64,000 bases of DNA from Virgibacillus chiguensis (GCF_900129865.1 NZ_FQXD01000003.1:124001-188000); one strand, 5' to 3'. Positions 27,127 through 37,700 are shown, counted from the stretch's first letter. The notes: generated by a model not told the origin, from the sequence alone. A program made the numbers and translations.

Positions 27127-28383
27127 ATGATTGGGCAAATTATTAAAAAACAATTCCTTCTATTATGGAGAAGTCCTGTAGAGCTGTTGTTACTTCTCGC
27201 TTTACCAGTTGTTCTTATTGTAATTTTAGGGTCAGCTTTAGGGAACTTTATGGATGGAGACTCGCCAGGTATGCATGCGAAAGTCGCTATGATAGAGCAC
27301 AGTTCAGAAAGGGAGCAATTTGAAAAATTTAAACGTGATTTTGAAACGGACCTGGGATTGACGGAGGACACAGTAGCAAACATAGAAAAACGTTTACCTA
27401 TTCAAACGTTAAAAACAATTTTTCATACAAAAGAGATTTCGAAAATGATGGAGTTAGAAGAAATTAGTGTGGAAGAAAAAAGTAAAATATTGCAGGAGGA
27501 CACGTATACTGCAGTTATTGAAGTTCCAGAAGATTTTTCCTATCAATACCTTTCATACATTTTGTTAGATCGTAAGCAGGCTCCACAGTTACAACTGTAT
27601 GAAAACGAAGAGAAACAACTTAGTGCAGGAGCTATTCAAAGTATTATTAAAAGCTTTCAGCAACAGCTTACTTTGGAGTCATTACTTGAAGAAAAAGGAA
27701 TGGATCAAAACGAGGCAGCTTTATCTACTATATCTGTTGAAGGCCAACAAAAAAATCTTGAGCAAAGCAAACCTATAACGGCAAAAGAATATTACACTGT
27801 TGGCATGGCTGTAATGAATGCACTATTTGTTGCTTCAACAATTGGGCTTATAGCATTTCGGGAAAAGCAAAGCTTTGTGTTTGCGCGCATTATTCTAGCT
27901 AATATGTCAAAATGGACCTATTTTACAGGTGTCCTTTGTTCAGCTGTAATTTTTTCGCTCATACAATTATTCGTTATTTATGGTTTTGCTTGGCTTATCT
28001 TTGATGTATCATGGGATGATTTAACAGCTTTTATTTTAATAACGATTGCATTTTCCATTTCGGTTGGAGGTATTACTGTCTTATTAACAGCAATTAGTTA
28101 TCGAATGCATTCCGAAACGGTAACCAATTTATTTTCAAGTGTCATTGTGTCCATACTCGCTTTAGTTGGAGGTAGCTTTTTTCCAATTGGAGAAAATGTC
28201 CAAGTCATTGAACTAATTGGTAATTTTACTCCTAATGGATCAGGAATGTCAGCCTATTTAGCAATATTAAGAGGGGAATCTATTGGGAAAATTGGTAATC
28301 ATATTTTATTTCTTTCTGTTTTTGGTTTTGCCATGATTATGATTGCTGCAATGACATTTCCTAAAAGGGGGAGAATGGTATGA
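27127..28383 (+). CDS. ABC-2 type permease, LnrM-like
   Basis: 418 residues. One N-terminal membrane segment (LLLLLALPVVLIVILGSALG), a large extracytoplasmic domain (about 45-215) and five or six C-terminal segments (from about 225), the standard ABC2_membrane_3 layout. Conserved end-region motif MIAAMTFPKRG. It starts 11 bases after the ATPase gene and its stop overlaps the next start (ATGA), so the three genes form one translation-coupled unit. Forms a heterodimeric pore with the following permease. Confidence 0.88.
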   Translation: MIGQIIKKQFLLLWRSPVELLLLLALPVVLIVILGSALGNFMDGDSPGMHAKVAMIEHSSEREQFEKFKRDFETDLGLTEDTVANIEKRLPIQTLKTIFHTKEISKMMELEEISVEEKSKILQEDTYTAVIEVPEDFSYQYLSYILLDRKQAPQLQLYENEEKQLSAGAIQSIIKSFQQQLTLESLLEEKGMDQNEAALSTISVEGQQKNLEQSKPITAKEYYTVGMAVMNALFVASTIGLIAFREKQSFVFARIILANMSKWTYFTGVLCSAVIFSLIQLFVIYGFAWLIFDVSWDDLTAFILITIAFSISVGGITVLLTAISYRMHSETVTNLFSSVIVSILALVGGSFFPIGENVQVIELIGNFTPNGSGMSAYLAILRGESIGKIGNHILFLSVFGFAMIMIAAMTFPKRGRMV

Positions 28384-29492
28384 CAGCAATCTTACTTGCT
28401 AAGCTAAAACATCTATTACGTAATCCGTGGGCGTTTCTCGGTTTTACTGGAATATGTATTGTGTTTGCGCTTATTATGGGACTAACTGGTTTTGAGAGTC
28501 GATCTAGCGTTCCCATAGTAATTGCGGACGAGGAAGTAACAGGTTCTTCTATCCTTACAACATTGAATGATGAAGAAAGCATTTCCTTTAAAGAGGTGGA
28601 AGAAGATGCATTAATTCAATCTGTGAAGGAAGGAAAAGCAGAAGTTGGCGCCATACTAAATAAAGACACATATGAGTTAATCGTAGGTGTAGAATCAACA
28701 ACGGTTTCGTCCGTGGACAATATGATACGTCAAGCTTATACAGAATATGGACAACGGCAAAAAATAATAGAGCATATAGGTGATTTAAAACAAACGGAGA
28801 ATGCGTTGCAAAAGGAGATTGACGAAGCTTCAAAAAATCCTGTTTTCTCTGTTACTACAAGCAATTTTACTACTGATCAGACGATGATGTACGATCCAAT
28901 TTATCAGTATGTATTTGGCTTTGGTTTGTTTTTCGTTATTTATACGGTTGCTTATAATGTGTTACCAATGCTAATTGAAAAGCAGGAAGGGGTTTGGGAT
29001 CGGCTTATTTTATCTCCAGTTAAGAAATGGAAAATGTACGCTGGAAATATGATTTACAGTTTTTGTATAGGGTACTTGCAAGTATTGATTATATTCTCGT
29101 TTTTCTATTTTGTTTTTGGCGTTGACTTTAATGGGAAATTTCCGGAAACATTATTACTTTTAATTCCCTATGTTTTTACCATTGTTGCATTAAGTATTTT
29201 GTTAACAGCCATAGTGAAAAATTCCCAACAATTTAATGCATTTATTACCATTCTAGCAGTTTGTATGGCTATGGTTGGTGGTGCCTATTGGCCGATCGAA
29301 ATTGTAGAATCCAACTTTCTAATTGCCATATCAAAAATAAATCCATTAACTTATGGCATGGAAATTTTACATGGGGTTGTAAACTATGGTTATTCGTTGG
29401 AAGAACTTTTCTACCCGGTGAGTATTCTGTTACTAATGGGAACTGTTATGATTGGTGTGGGCATACATTTAATGGAAAGGCGACATATATAA
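28380..29492 (+). CDS. ABC-2 type permease, LnrN-like
   Basis: 370 residues, same topology as its neighbour: N-terminal segment (NPWAFLGFTGICIVFALIMG), external domain to about 165, then five to six segments ending IGVGIHLMERR. Typical motif MLIEKQEGVWDRLILSPVKK at the coupling helix. Four-base overlap (ATGA) with the previous gene. Last gene of the exporter operon. Confidence 0.88.
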   Translation: MTAILLAKLKHLLRNPWAFLGFTGICIVFALIMGLTGFESRSSVPIVIADEEVTGSSILTTLNDEESISFKEVEEDALIQSVKEGKAEVGAILNKDTYELIVGVESTTVSSVDNMIRQAYTEYGQRQKIIEHIGDLKQTENALQKEIDEASKNPVFSVTTSNFTTDQTMMYDPIYQYVFGFGLFFVIYTVAYNVLPMLIEKQEGVWDRLILSPVKKWKMYAGNMIYSFCIGYLQVLIIFSFFYFVFGVDFNGKFPETLLLLIPYVFTIVALSILLTAIVKNSQQFNAFITILAVCMAMVGGAYWPIEIVESNFLIAISKINPLTYGMEILHGVVNYGYSLEELFYPVSILLLMGTVMIGVGIHLMERRHI

Positions 29493-29506
29493 TTAGTGCA
29501 GTGGTT

Positions 29507-29555
29507 GAATAGATCCTTTTGCAATAACATATAATTGCTGCAAGGGGGTCTATTC
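29507..29555 (+). terminator. Hairpin after the ABC exporter operon
   Basis: GAATAGATCCTTTTGCA (29507-29523) pairs with TGCAAGGGGGTCTATTC (29539-29555), with G-T wobbles; TTATTCC follows. Likely terminator of lnrLMN-like genes. Confidence 0.6.
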
Positions 29556-29766
29556 TTATTCCAATAGGGGATAGGAAATGCTTAAACAATTTTCGGAGAA
29601 TAGAGAGTTACTCTGTGTCTAACCAAACTTGTGTTAAGAATAATTTACATTTTTGTAGTTTGAGTGGCGTGTTTTTTGGTAATCGTACACTGTAGAATCC
29701 AACTAAAATTATTTTGTTAGAGTATTAAGAATTAATTGATTTATACTTATGGCTGGTATTGTTCTA

Positions 29767-29834
29767 TTAACGTTGTTATAATCATCCATTATATTCGTTT
29801 TTTATCACTAAAAAATGAACAGTCATTCATTTTT
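29767..29834 (+). promoter_or_regulatory. Promoter and TetR-type operator of yhgE
   Basis: A possible promoter is TTAACG (29767-29772), 17 bases, TATATT (29790-29795). Directly behind it AAAAATGAA (29811-29819) and TTCATTTTT (29826-29834) form a 9-bp inverted repeat with a CAGTCA spacer; TGAA-N6-TTCA sites of this kind are common TetR-family operators. In B. subtilis yhgE lies beside the TetR-family gene yhgD; here no tetR gene is in the window. Confidence 0.6.
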
Positions 29835-29856
29835 GGTTAGAAGGTTGCGTGAATCT

Positions 29857-32052
29857 ATGAAAAACAGCTTAAGAATATTTATGACAGATATAAAAAAATT
29901 GAGTAAGAACTGGGTGGCGCTGATTATCATTGGTGGGCTTATTTTCTTACCCTCTTTCTATGCTTGGTTTAATATTAAGGCGTCTTGGGACCCTTATGGG
30001 CAAACGGATCAGATCCCCGTTGGAGTAGTGAATGAAGATCAGGGCGCAACAGTGAGAGGGGAAAACATTGACGTTGGGAAAGATCTTGTAGACACACTTC
30101 AAGAAAATAAAGCAATGGATTGGCGATTTACAGATCGAAAGACGGCAATGGAAGAAGTGGAGTACGGTGATTATTTTGCTGTTATCGTTATTCCAAAGGA
30201 TTTTTCAAAACAATTGGGTAGCGTTATGGAAGACAATCCAGAAAAAGCAAACGTAGAATACTATGTGAATGAAAAAGTCAATGCGATTGCGCCGAAAATT
30301 ACGGAAAAAGGTGCCTCGGTTATTGTCGAGCAAATAAGTAGTCAATTTATTTCTACGGTCAATGGGGTAATCTTTGATATGTTTAACCAATTAGGTATTG
30401 AACTAGAGAAAGATTTACCTGATATTAAACGCTTTGAAAATTACGTATTTGAAATGGAGAAAAAGCTTCCGGAAATTAATGATTTGCTTAATCAATCATT
30501 ATCTGACGCAAACCAGGCACAAGATATCGTTAATAAGGCACAAAACTTAATTCCTGATGCGCAAAAAGCAACCGATAATGGATTAACAACCATTGATAAT
30601 ACAACGTCTTTTTTGAAAGAAGCAGAAGATCGATTAAATAAAATGGCTCCGCAAATTGAACAGGATTTACGTACAGTGCAAGATGTTGCGAGTAAAGCAA
30701 ACAACTTTCTGCAAGATGTTCAGAAAGTAGATGTTGATTTTAGTGGTGGAAAAGAACTTGCTAATCAAATAAACCAACAGCTTGACGATGGCGCTAATAG
30801 AGTGGGGGCAGTGATTAGTTCGTTAGAGCAATTGAAACAACAAAATGATCAAACGGACAACAACGAAAGTGAGCAAGGGAATAGCTCAAACGTGAATCGT
30901 GAACAAATGGATCAGGTTATTAAAAGACTGACGACATTACAAGAAGCCTTAACGAATATAAAAGAGACAAATAAAGAAGTTATCCAATTTATAGATGCGA
31001 AAGATAAAGATGTAGATCAAATGGTAAATGATTTGCAGCAAGTGGCTGAAAATACTTCGGCAAATATTGATGCTTTTGTTAAAGAATATAAAGCATCGAT
31101 TGAACCTACAGTGATGGAGGAAATTAGTCGAGCAAAAAGTACGCTTTCAGAAGCCCGAGGGATCTTGGTAGATATTCAAGAGACAATACCAGAAGTAGAA
31201 CGTATTCTTGGTAGTACAGAGAGTAATTTAGGGAAAGGAGAAGATGTTCTTAAGCAAGCCTTAGGTGAATTCCCATATGTGAATAGTAAGGTTAATGAGC
31301 TAGCGGACAGAATTCGTAGCATTAAAGGTGAAACGGACATGAATGAAATTATTAACCTGTTGCAAAATGACCCAGAAGCTGAGAAAGGTTTCTTTGCGGA
31401 ACCTGTTCAGCTAAATCAGAATAAGCTGTTCCCAATGGAGAATTATGGTACTGGTATGACACCATTTTATACAGCTTTGGCAATATGGGTTGGTGGGTTA
31501 CTGCTCATTTCTTTACTAGCCACCGATGTGCACGACCAAATTAATTATACAGAACGACAAATGTATTTCGGACGGTTATATACATTTATGGGAATTGGTT
31601 TTTTACAGACGATTATTGTAACAGCAGGTGATTTACTCTTACTAGGAGTCGATGCGGCTGCGCCATATTGGTTTATGACGTTTGGGATATTTATTAGTTT
31701 TATTTTTATGCTTATTATTTATACAGTTGTTTCCGTGTTTGGTGATGTCGGAAAAGCAATGGCAATTGTATTTCTCGTTCTGCAAATTGCTGGATCGGGA
31801 GGAACCTATCCTGTTGTATTGTTACCAGAGTTTTTCCAAATGATTAATCCATTTCTTCCGTTTACCTACGCCATTGACTTATTACGAGAATCTGTTGGCG
31901 GTATCGTTTGGGAGAGAGCGAGCAAGGATATTTTATACCTCAGCTTTTTTGGGGTTGTAGCTATCGTACTAGGTGCGTTCTTTAAACCAATCATTAATCG
32001 GCATACAAATAAACTGAAGAAAAAATCCAAAGAATCTGGTTTATTTCACTAA
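29857..32052 (+). CDS. yhgE: YhgE/Pip-domain membrane protein
   Basis: 731 residues from the ATG at 29857. The in-frame ATG at 29815 lies inside the operator palindrome, so it is probably not used. N-terminal segment KNWVALIIIGGLIFLPSFYA with the family signature AWFNIKASWDPYGQT; YhgE N-domain with VGVVNEDQGA. Residues 190-540 are a long helical, coiled-coil-rich external region (many Asn, Gln, Asp and Lys). Five C-terminal membrane segments follow, with QIAGSGGTYPVVLLPEFFQM and PFTYAIDLLRE typical of the ABC-2-like C-domain. Relatives include phage-infection protein Pip and the type VII-linked EsaA. Role in the envelope or export; no substrate known. Confidence 0.88.
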   Translation: MKNSLRIFMTDIKKLSKNWVALIIIGGLIFLPSFYAWFNIKASWDPYGQTDQIPVGVVNEDQGATVRGENIDVGKDLVDTLQENKAMDWRFTDRKTAMEEVEYGDYFAVIVIPKDFSKQLGSVMEDNPEKANVEYYVNEKVNAIAPKITEKGASVIVEQISSQFISTVNGVIFDMFNQLGIELEKDLPDIKRFENYVFEMEKKLPEINDLLNQSLSDANQAQDIVNKAQNLIPDAQKATDNGLTTIDNTTSFLKEAEDRLNKMAPQIEQDLRTVQDVASKANNFLQDVQKVDVDFSGGKELANQINQQLDDGANRVGAVISSLEQLKQQNDQTDNNESEQGNSSNVNREQMDQVIKRLTTLQEALTNIKETNKEVIQFIDAKDKDVDQMVNDLQQVAENTSANIDAFVKEYKASIEPTVMEEISRAKSTLSEARGILVDIQETIPEVERILGSTESNLGKGEDVLKQALGEFPYVNSKVNELADRIRSIKGETDMNEIINLLQNDPEAEKGFFAEPVQLNQNKLFPMENYGTGMTPFYTALAIWVGGLLLISLLATDVHDQINYTERQMYFGRLYTFMGIGFLQTIIVTAGDLLLLGVDAAAPYWFMTFGIFISFIFMLIIYTVVSVFGDVGKAMAIVFLVLQIAGSGGTYPVVLLPEFFQMINPFLPFTYAIDLLRESVGGIVWERASKDILYLSFFGVVAIVLGAFFKPIINRHTNKLKKKSKESGLFH

Positions 32053-32060
32053 AACAAAGA

Positions 32061-32102
32061 AGTCCCATTTGATACGAAAGACGTATCAAATGGGGCTTTT
32101 TA
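32061..32102 (+). terminator. Terminator after yhgE
   Basis: AGTCCCATTTGATACG (32061-32076) and CGTATCAAATGGGGCT (32082-32097) form a 16-bp stem with a five-base loop, followed by TTTTT. Confidence 0.88.
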
Positions 32103-32278
32103 ACTATTCGTTTAGACGCAATTACGTGTAAAAGAATAGTTTAGAGACCTCATATGCAGGAAGTTCTATCCTAAGTATTTTTCATTACTTGTAAACAAGT
32201 ACCAGCTGCGTGTTAGTTTTATATAAGGCTTTTTCCCTATATAATAAATAAGAAAGATGTGAAAGGTGGAAAAGACTG

Positions 32279-33226
32279 TTGAGGAAAAAAAGAGTTTTGT
32301 ATATAAGTGTTAGTGTCATTATATTATTATTTATTATTGATATAATTGCTAGTTTCTATTTTTATCATTTAGCAATTGCACGTAATCAAAAGGATTTTTT
32401 GCAAGGAAATGAAGATCTTGAAGTTTCTGCGCAAGCGTTAGACGAAATGCTTGAAGGAGATTGGCGAGATTGGGTCCGTGAACAGAACTTTGAAACGTGG
32501 AATATGACATCTTACGACGGGCTAAAACTACAAGGCTATTATTTACCTGCAAAGAAAGAAACAAATAAAACAGTTATTTTCGCACATGGCTATTTAGGAA
32601 GTGGCTTAGACATGGGAATGTTTGGTCAACACTACTATGAAGAACTTGGTTATAATATGTTTACAGCGGATTTAAGAGGTCATGGTGAAAGTGAAGGAAA
32701 TTATATTGGGTTCGGCTGGCATGATCGCCTGGATTACGTAGATTGGATTCATAGAGTAATTGAAGAACAAGGAGAAGATGCAGAAATTGTGTTACACGGG
32801 GTTTCTATGGGGGCTGCAACTGTATTAATGGCAAGCGGTGAGAAACTCCCTAATAATGTAAAAGCAATTGTAGCAGATAGTCCTTATACGAGTGTGTATG
32901 ACATGTTTGCTTACCAAATGGATCGAATGTTCCATTTACCTTCATTTCCACTGTTACCTAGTACAAGTGCGGTGACGAAAGTACGTGCTGGGTATGGTTT
33001 AAAAGAAGCTTCCGCAGTAGAACAAGTGAAAAAAACAGACATACCTATATTGTTTATTCATGGGAGTGCAGATACATTTGTACCTACTCGTATGAGTGAA
33101 GCGTTATATGCGCAAACAAATAGTGATAAAGAGTTGATTATATTCGATGGGGCAGGGCATGGTGAAGCTTTTGTTACACATAAAGAAGATTATATAGAAA
33201 AGTTACATGAGTTTTTAACACAATAG
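32279..33226 (+). CDS. Membrane-anchored alpha/beta hydrolase
   Basis: 315 residues, TTG start behind AAAGGTGG. The N-terminal segment (VLYISVSVIILLFIIDIIAS) anchors the protein with the hydrolase domain outside. The catalytic triad is visible: Ser176 in HGVSMGAAT, Asp265 in HGSADTFVP, His294 in GAGHGEAF. The oxyanion region is FAHGYLGSG and the loop DLRGHGESEG is typical of the family (YfhR/YqkD-like, former BAAT/serine aminopeptidase S33). A Ser-type esterase or peptidase; the substrate is unknown. Confidence 0.87.
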   Translation: MRKKRVLYISVSVIILLFIIDIIASFYFYHLAIARNQKDFLQGNEDLEVSAQALDEMLEGDWRDWVREQNFETWNMTSYDGLKLQGYYLPAKKETNKTVIFAHGYLGSGLDMGMFGQHYYEELGYNMFTADLRGHGESEGNYIGFGWHDRLDYVDWIHRVIEEQGEDAEIVLHGVSMGAATVLMASGEKLPNNVKAIVADSPYTSVYDMFAYQMDRMFHLPSFPLLPSTSAVTKVRAGYGLKEASAVEQVKKTDIPILFIHGSADTFVPTRMSEALYAQTNSDKELIIFDGAGHGEAFVTHKEDYIEKLHEFLTQ

Positions 33227-33304
33227 GAATTTATAAAATGAATCTTTTATACGGCAGGGACCTGCTTTTATTCCACGCGAGTTGGTTCATACGAAAAATG
33301 GATG

Positions 33305-33380
33305 AAGGTGCTGTACGCTCCCAAGTAGACTTGGTCAGCTTCCATTTTTGAATTTTTAAAGTGGAAGACGACAGCACCTT
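33305..33380 (+). other. Three-stem RNA-like structure upstream of carA
   Basis: AAGGTGCTGT (33305-33314) and ACAGCACCTT (33371-33380) form a 10-bp outer stem. Inside are CCAAG/CTTGG (about 33321-33334) and CTTCCA/TGGAAG (about 33338-33366), which would make a three-way junction. No T run follows, so it is not a plain terminator. It lies between the hydrolase gene and carA; it could act as a leader element, or be a repeat. Confidence 0.45.
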
Positions 33381-33420
33381 ATATCTGGGGTGAAATTATA
33401 AGGTTTAGTATAAGAATAAC

Positions 33421-33460
33421 CACAAGTTTCGCCATAAGATTTGCCGGAAAGCAAAGTTTT
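33421..33460 (+). repeat. Dispersed hairpin repeat, copy 3
   Basis: CACAAGTTTCGCCATAAGAT followed by TTGCCGGAAAGCAAAGTTTTTC: the TTTCGCCATAAGATTTG core and the AAGTTTTTC right arm match the family. It lies 150 bases before carA. Confidence 0.6.
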
Positions 33461-33505
33461 TCAAAAAGGCCATGTTCTATATTAAGGATAACGGTAACCC
33501 TTTTT

Positions 33506-33520
33506 TGCATAATTATAAAT
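33506..33520 (+). promoter_or_regulatory. Possible ARG box upstream of carA
   Basis: TGCATAATTATAAAT resembles the ArgR/AhrC operator half (TGNATWATTWATNCA) with several mismatches. It is about 90 bases upstream of carA. If real, this carAB pair would be the arginine-regulated one; the region is very AT-rich, so chance is possible. Confidence 0.25.
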
Positions 33521-33608
33521 AAAATTTTATAAATATACTTGAATTAACCAAATAGTACCTCTATAATATGGAATAATTAGAATTTAATCTAAGAGGTGAA
33601 TGAATAAT

Positions 33609-34700
33609 ATGACAAAGGGACAGCTCGTTTTAGAAACTGGGGAGGTATTTTCTGGAGAATGGATAGGGTATAGAGGAGAGTGTGTAGGTGAGGTCGTGTT
33701 TAATACGAGTATGACAGGTTATCAGGAAATGTTAACAGACCCATCTTATGCTGGGCAAATGATTACACTAACCTACCCTATCATTGGGACTTATGGAATA
33801 AATCACGAAGATTCAGAAAGCGATTTCCTTCAAGTAGCAGGTGTTATTATGAATGACCTTTGTGAAGAACCAAACCATTTTCAATCGCAGGCAACGGTAA
33901 CGGATATATTAAAGAAACATTGTATTCCAGGATTGAAAAATGTGGATACGAGGTCGCTAGTTGTTGCTATTAGGAAACATGGAACGATAAAAGGGAAGCT
34001 GGTGTTAGAGAAACCTTTTCCAGACTATAAACATGAATTTATTTTGCCGGATGCAAAAAAGCTCGTTCGACAAGTAGCTGTAACATCGATGGTACAAACA
34101 GGTGCAGGTAGTTGTCATATAGTCATCATTGATTTTGGTTTTAAAAAATCGATGGTACATTTCCTTGTGAATGAAGGATGTAAAGTAACAATTGTACCCT
34201 ATCATTATGATATGGAAGCAATTGAAGCACTAAACCCAGATGGCATTGTGATTAGTAATGGTCCAGGGAATCCTAGTGAGCTACAAATTTATTTTCCGAA
34301 AATTAGATCAGTTGCTGAATCCTTTCCAACACTGGGAATTTGTTTAGGGCACCAACTTATTGCCCTAGCATATGGTGCGAAAACAGAAAAATTGCTATTT
34401 GGACATAGGGGAGCAAATCATCCAGTAAAAGATTTACAAACAGGAAAAATAAATATAACTGCGCAAAATCATGGTTATGTAGTAAATAGAGAAAGTGTGA
34501 ACGAATCTATTTTTCAACTTACTTTCGAACATGTTCATGACAATTCTGTCGAAGGGATGAAACATAAGCAATTGCCAATTACGACGGTGCAATTTCATCC
34601 AGAAGCTCATCCAGGTCCAAGAGATACGACATACATTCTGACGGATTTTGTTCAACAGGTCAAACAGTTAAAGGAAGAATACTTATGGGAAAAAGTTTAA
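33609..34700 (+). CDS. carA: Carbamoyl-phosphate synthase small subunit
   Basis: 363 residues from the ATG at 33609; AGAGGTGA sits 9 bases upstream, whereas the ATG at 33600 touches it. N-terminal domain GYRGECVGEVVFNTSMTGYQ and EMLTDPSYAGQMITLTYPII; C-terminal class I glutamine amidotransferase with nucleophile Cys245 in LGICLGHQLIALAYGAKT and the His-Glu pair in VQFHPEAHPGP. It supplies ammonia to CarB for carbamoyl phosphate, used in arginine and pyrimidine synthesis. No pyr or arg genes are adjacent, so which pathway it serves is open. Confidence 0.95.
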   Translation: MTKGQLVLETGEVFSGEWIGYRGECVGEVVFNTSMTGYQEMLTDPSYAGQMITLTYPIIGTYGINHEDSESDFLQVAGVIMNDLCEEPNHFQSQATVTDILKKHCIPGLKNVDTRSLVVAIRKHGTIKGKLVLEKPFPDYKHEFILPDAKKLVRQVAVTSMVQTGAGSCHIVIIDFGFKKSMVHFLVNEGCKVTIVPYHYDMEAIEALNPDGIVISNGPGNPSELQIYFPKIRSVAESFPTLGICLGHQLIALAYGAKTEKLLFGHRGANHPVKDLQTGKINITAQNHGYVVNRESVNESIFQLTFEHVHDNSVEGMKHKQLPITTVQFHPEAHPGPRDTTYILTDFVQQVKQLKEEYLWEKV

Positions 34701-37700
34701 GAAAAGTGCTCGTAGTAGGTTCCGGTCCAATTGTCATCGGTCAAGCAGCAGAATTTGATTATGCTGGTACGCAAGCGTGCTTAGCACTGCAAGAAGAAGG
34801 AATAATAGTTGTTTTAGTAAATAATAACCCAGCAACGATAATGACAGATAAAGAAATTGCAGATCGTGTTTATATGGAGGACATTACGGTAGAAAATGTG
34901 GAGAAAATTATAGCGAAGGAAAACCCAGATGGGTTCATTGGCACGCTTGGAGGGCAAACTGGACTAAATGTAACGATCGCGTTGCATAATCAAGGTATTT
35001 TGGATAAATACAATGTAAAAGTGCTTGGAACGAGTGTAGCATCGATTCAAAAAGGGGAAAGCAGAGAGGCATTTCGTCAGTTAATGCTTCATATAAATGA
35101 GCCCGTTTCTCAGTCAAAAGTAGTGGAAAATGTAAAGGAAGGAATTCTTTTTGCTGAAGAAATTGGCTTTCCTGTTATATTAAGGCCTGCATATACGCTT
35201 GGTGGAGAAGGAGGAGGGTTTGCTTATAATGAAACAGAACTTGTAGAAAAATTACACACAGCTCTTGCGCTTAGCCCCATTCATCAAGTCCTTGTCGAGA
35301 AAAGCATTAAAGGTTGGAAAGAAATAGAGTATGAAGTAGTGCGTGATGCAAATGATACATGTGTCATTGTTTGTAATATGGAGAATATAGATCCTGTTGG
35401 TGTGCATACAGGTGATTCGACGGTAGTTGCTCCTTCACAAACATTAACGGATCAGCAGTATCAGATGTTACGTTCGGCTTCATTAAAAGTAATCCGCGCA
35501 CTTGATGTAATAGGAGGCTGTAATATTCAGTTTGCTTTAGATCCTAATTCGAATACCTATTGCATTATTGAAGTGAATCCAAGAGTAAGTAGGTCGTCGG
35601 CACTTGCCTCCAAAGCAACAGGTTATCCAATAGCATGTGTAGCTACGAAATGTGCCATTGGATATCATTTAGATGAAATTATCAATCCGGTTACGGGTAC
35701 AACTTCAGCGGCATTTGAACCTGCATTAGATTATGTCGTTGTTAAATTACCACGCTTTCCTTTTGATAAGTTTACCGAAGCAGATCACATACTGGGGACG
35801 CAAATGAAAGCGACTGGTGAAGTTATGGCAATTGACCGGACATTTGAAGGAGCCCTAAATAAAGCGGTCCGTTCATTGGAGGTGGGTATATATAGCTTGT
35901 TTTCGCCTAAACTAAGCAATGTAACAGATGCGATTTTGCATCAACAAATTACAGAGGCGACTGATTTGCGTTTATTTGCAATTGCTGAAGCAATATATCG
36001 CAACTGGTCTATGGATGACCTCCATGAGCTAACGCAAATAGATCTTTGGTTTTTAAATAAAATAAAACGAATAATTGCTTTAGAAAAAGAATTAACAACC
36101 TATCGTTTGGACGAGATTCCAAAAGATTTACTCATGCAAGCAAAGCGATTCAATATAAGTGATCACCAGATTGCTAAGTTAATTGGTGTGAAGCCATATG
36201 AAATAAGAAATAAATATAAACGGTTACATATGCAGCCTGCTTATAAATTAGTAGATACTTGTGCAGGAGAATTCACTGCTACATCCCCTTATTATTATTC
36301 TACTTGGCACGGAAAAGATGAAGTGAAAGTAAGTCAAGGGAGGAAGAAAATAGTAATTGTAGGATCAGGACCAATTCGGATAGGGCAAGGAGTTGAGTTC
36401 GATTATTGTTCCGTTCATGCTGCTTTAGCAGTGAAGCAACTTGGGTGCGAAGCCATTGTCATCAATAATAATCCAGAAACGGTAAGTACGGATTACGCTG
36501 TTGCGGATAAACTCTATTTTGAACCTTTAGTACTTGAAGATATTTTGCATATTATTGTTAAAGAAAAAGTATATGGAGTGTTGATTCAATTTGGTGGTCA
36601 AACAGCGGTGAATTTGGCGACAGAATTGGACGAGGAAGGAATACGTATATTAGGAACTAGTCCACAACATATTGATCAAATGGAAGAGCGAGAGCTATTT
36701 TATGACATGTTAGATGCATGTTCCATTCCACACATGAATGGATTTATGGCCTACAATCTCGCGCAATTAAGCGGTGCAGAGGAACAATTAGGGTTTCCTG
36801 TGTTAATTCGTCCTTCTTATGTCATTGGAGGACAGTCCATGTTTATAGCTTATAATCAGGAAGAACTTAACGTGTATGTATCACGTATTCAAGAGGACAC
36901 AAATGATCACTGTTGGCCACTGCTCATTGATGCATATTTGCCTGGAAAAGAATGTGAAGTGGATGTTATAAGCGATGGGGAAGACATTCTTATCCCTGCT
37001 ATTTTTGAGCATATTGAAAAGGCTGGTGTGCACTCCGGTGATAGTTTAGCTGTTTGTCCTCCGCTTACATTGATAGATGTAGAAAAGCAAAAAATCAACG
37101 CAATAGCTAAAAAAATTGCTCAAACGGTACCGAATATTGGGATGATGAATATTCAGTTTATCTTACAAGATGGTGAAGTGTATGTGTTGGAGGTGAACCC
37201 TAGAGCATCAAGAACAGTTCCAATCATAAGTAAGATAACAAATATACCAATGGTGAAATGGGCAGTTCAAGTACAACTTGGAGCTGCTTTAAAAGATATT
37301 ACGACGAAAAGCAATCTATGTCTTGAACCGTCATTTCATATAATGAAGGCACCTGTTTTTTCTACAGGAAAGTTAAAGGGAGTGGACGCTGTATTAGGAC
37401 CTGAAATGAAATCAACAGGAGAAATTATGGCTATATCGCGTCGTCAAGAGGAAGTTTTTGCCAAAATCGCTATTTCGATTCTTGGTGAAGTAAAAGAAGG
37501 CAAAGGCCTTACGCTGGTCGTATCTATTGCAGATCGTATGAAATCATCTAGTCTGCAAACGATTCAAGCTGCTAGTAAGATGGGCATGTCATTGATTGCA
37601 ACAAAAGGAACGGCTCAATTTTTGCAAGAAAATGGTATTTTGATTACGAAAGTGATTCATCACAAAGATGATCTCGCCATTATTTTGGAAAACAATCGAC

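Noticed and set aside
33227-33608. T-box or PyrR-type attenuator upstream of carAB
   Set aside because: No T-box GGTGG sequence, no specifier loop and no PyrR anti-antiterminator pattern could be found; only an unidentified three-stem structure.
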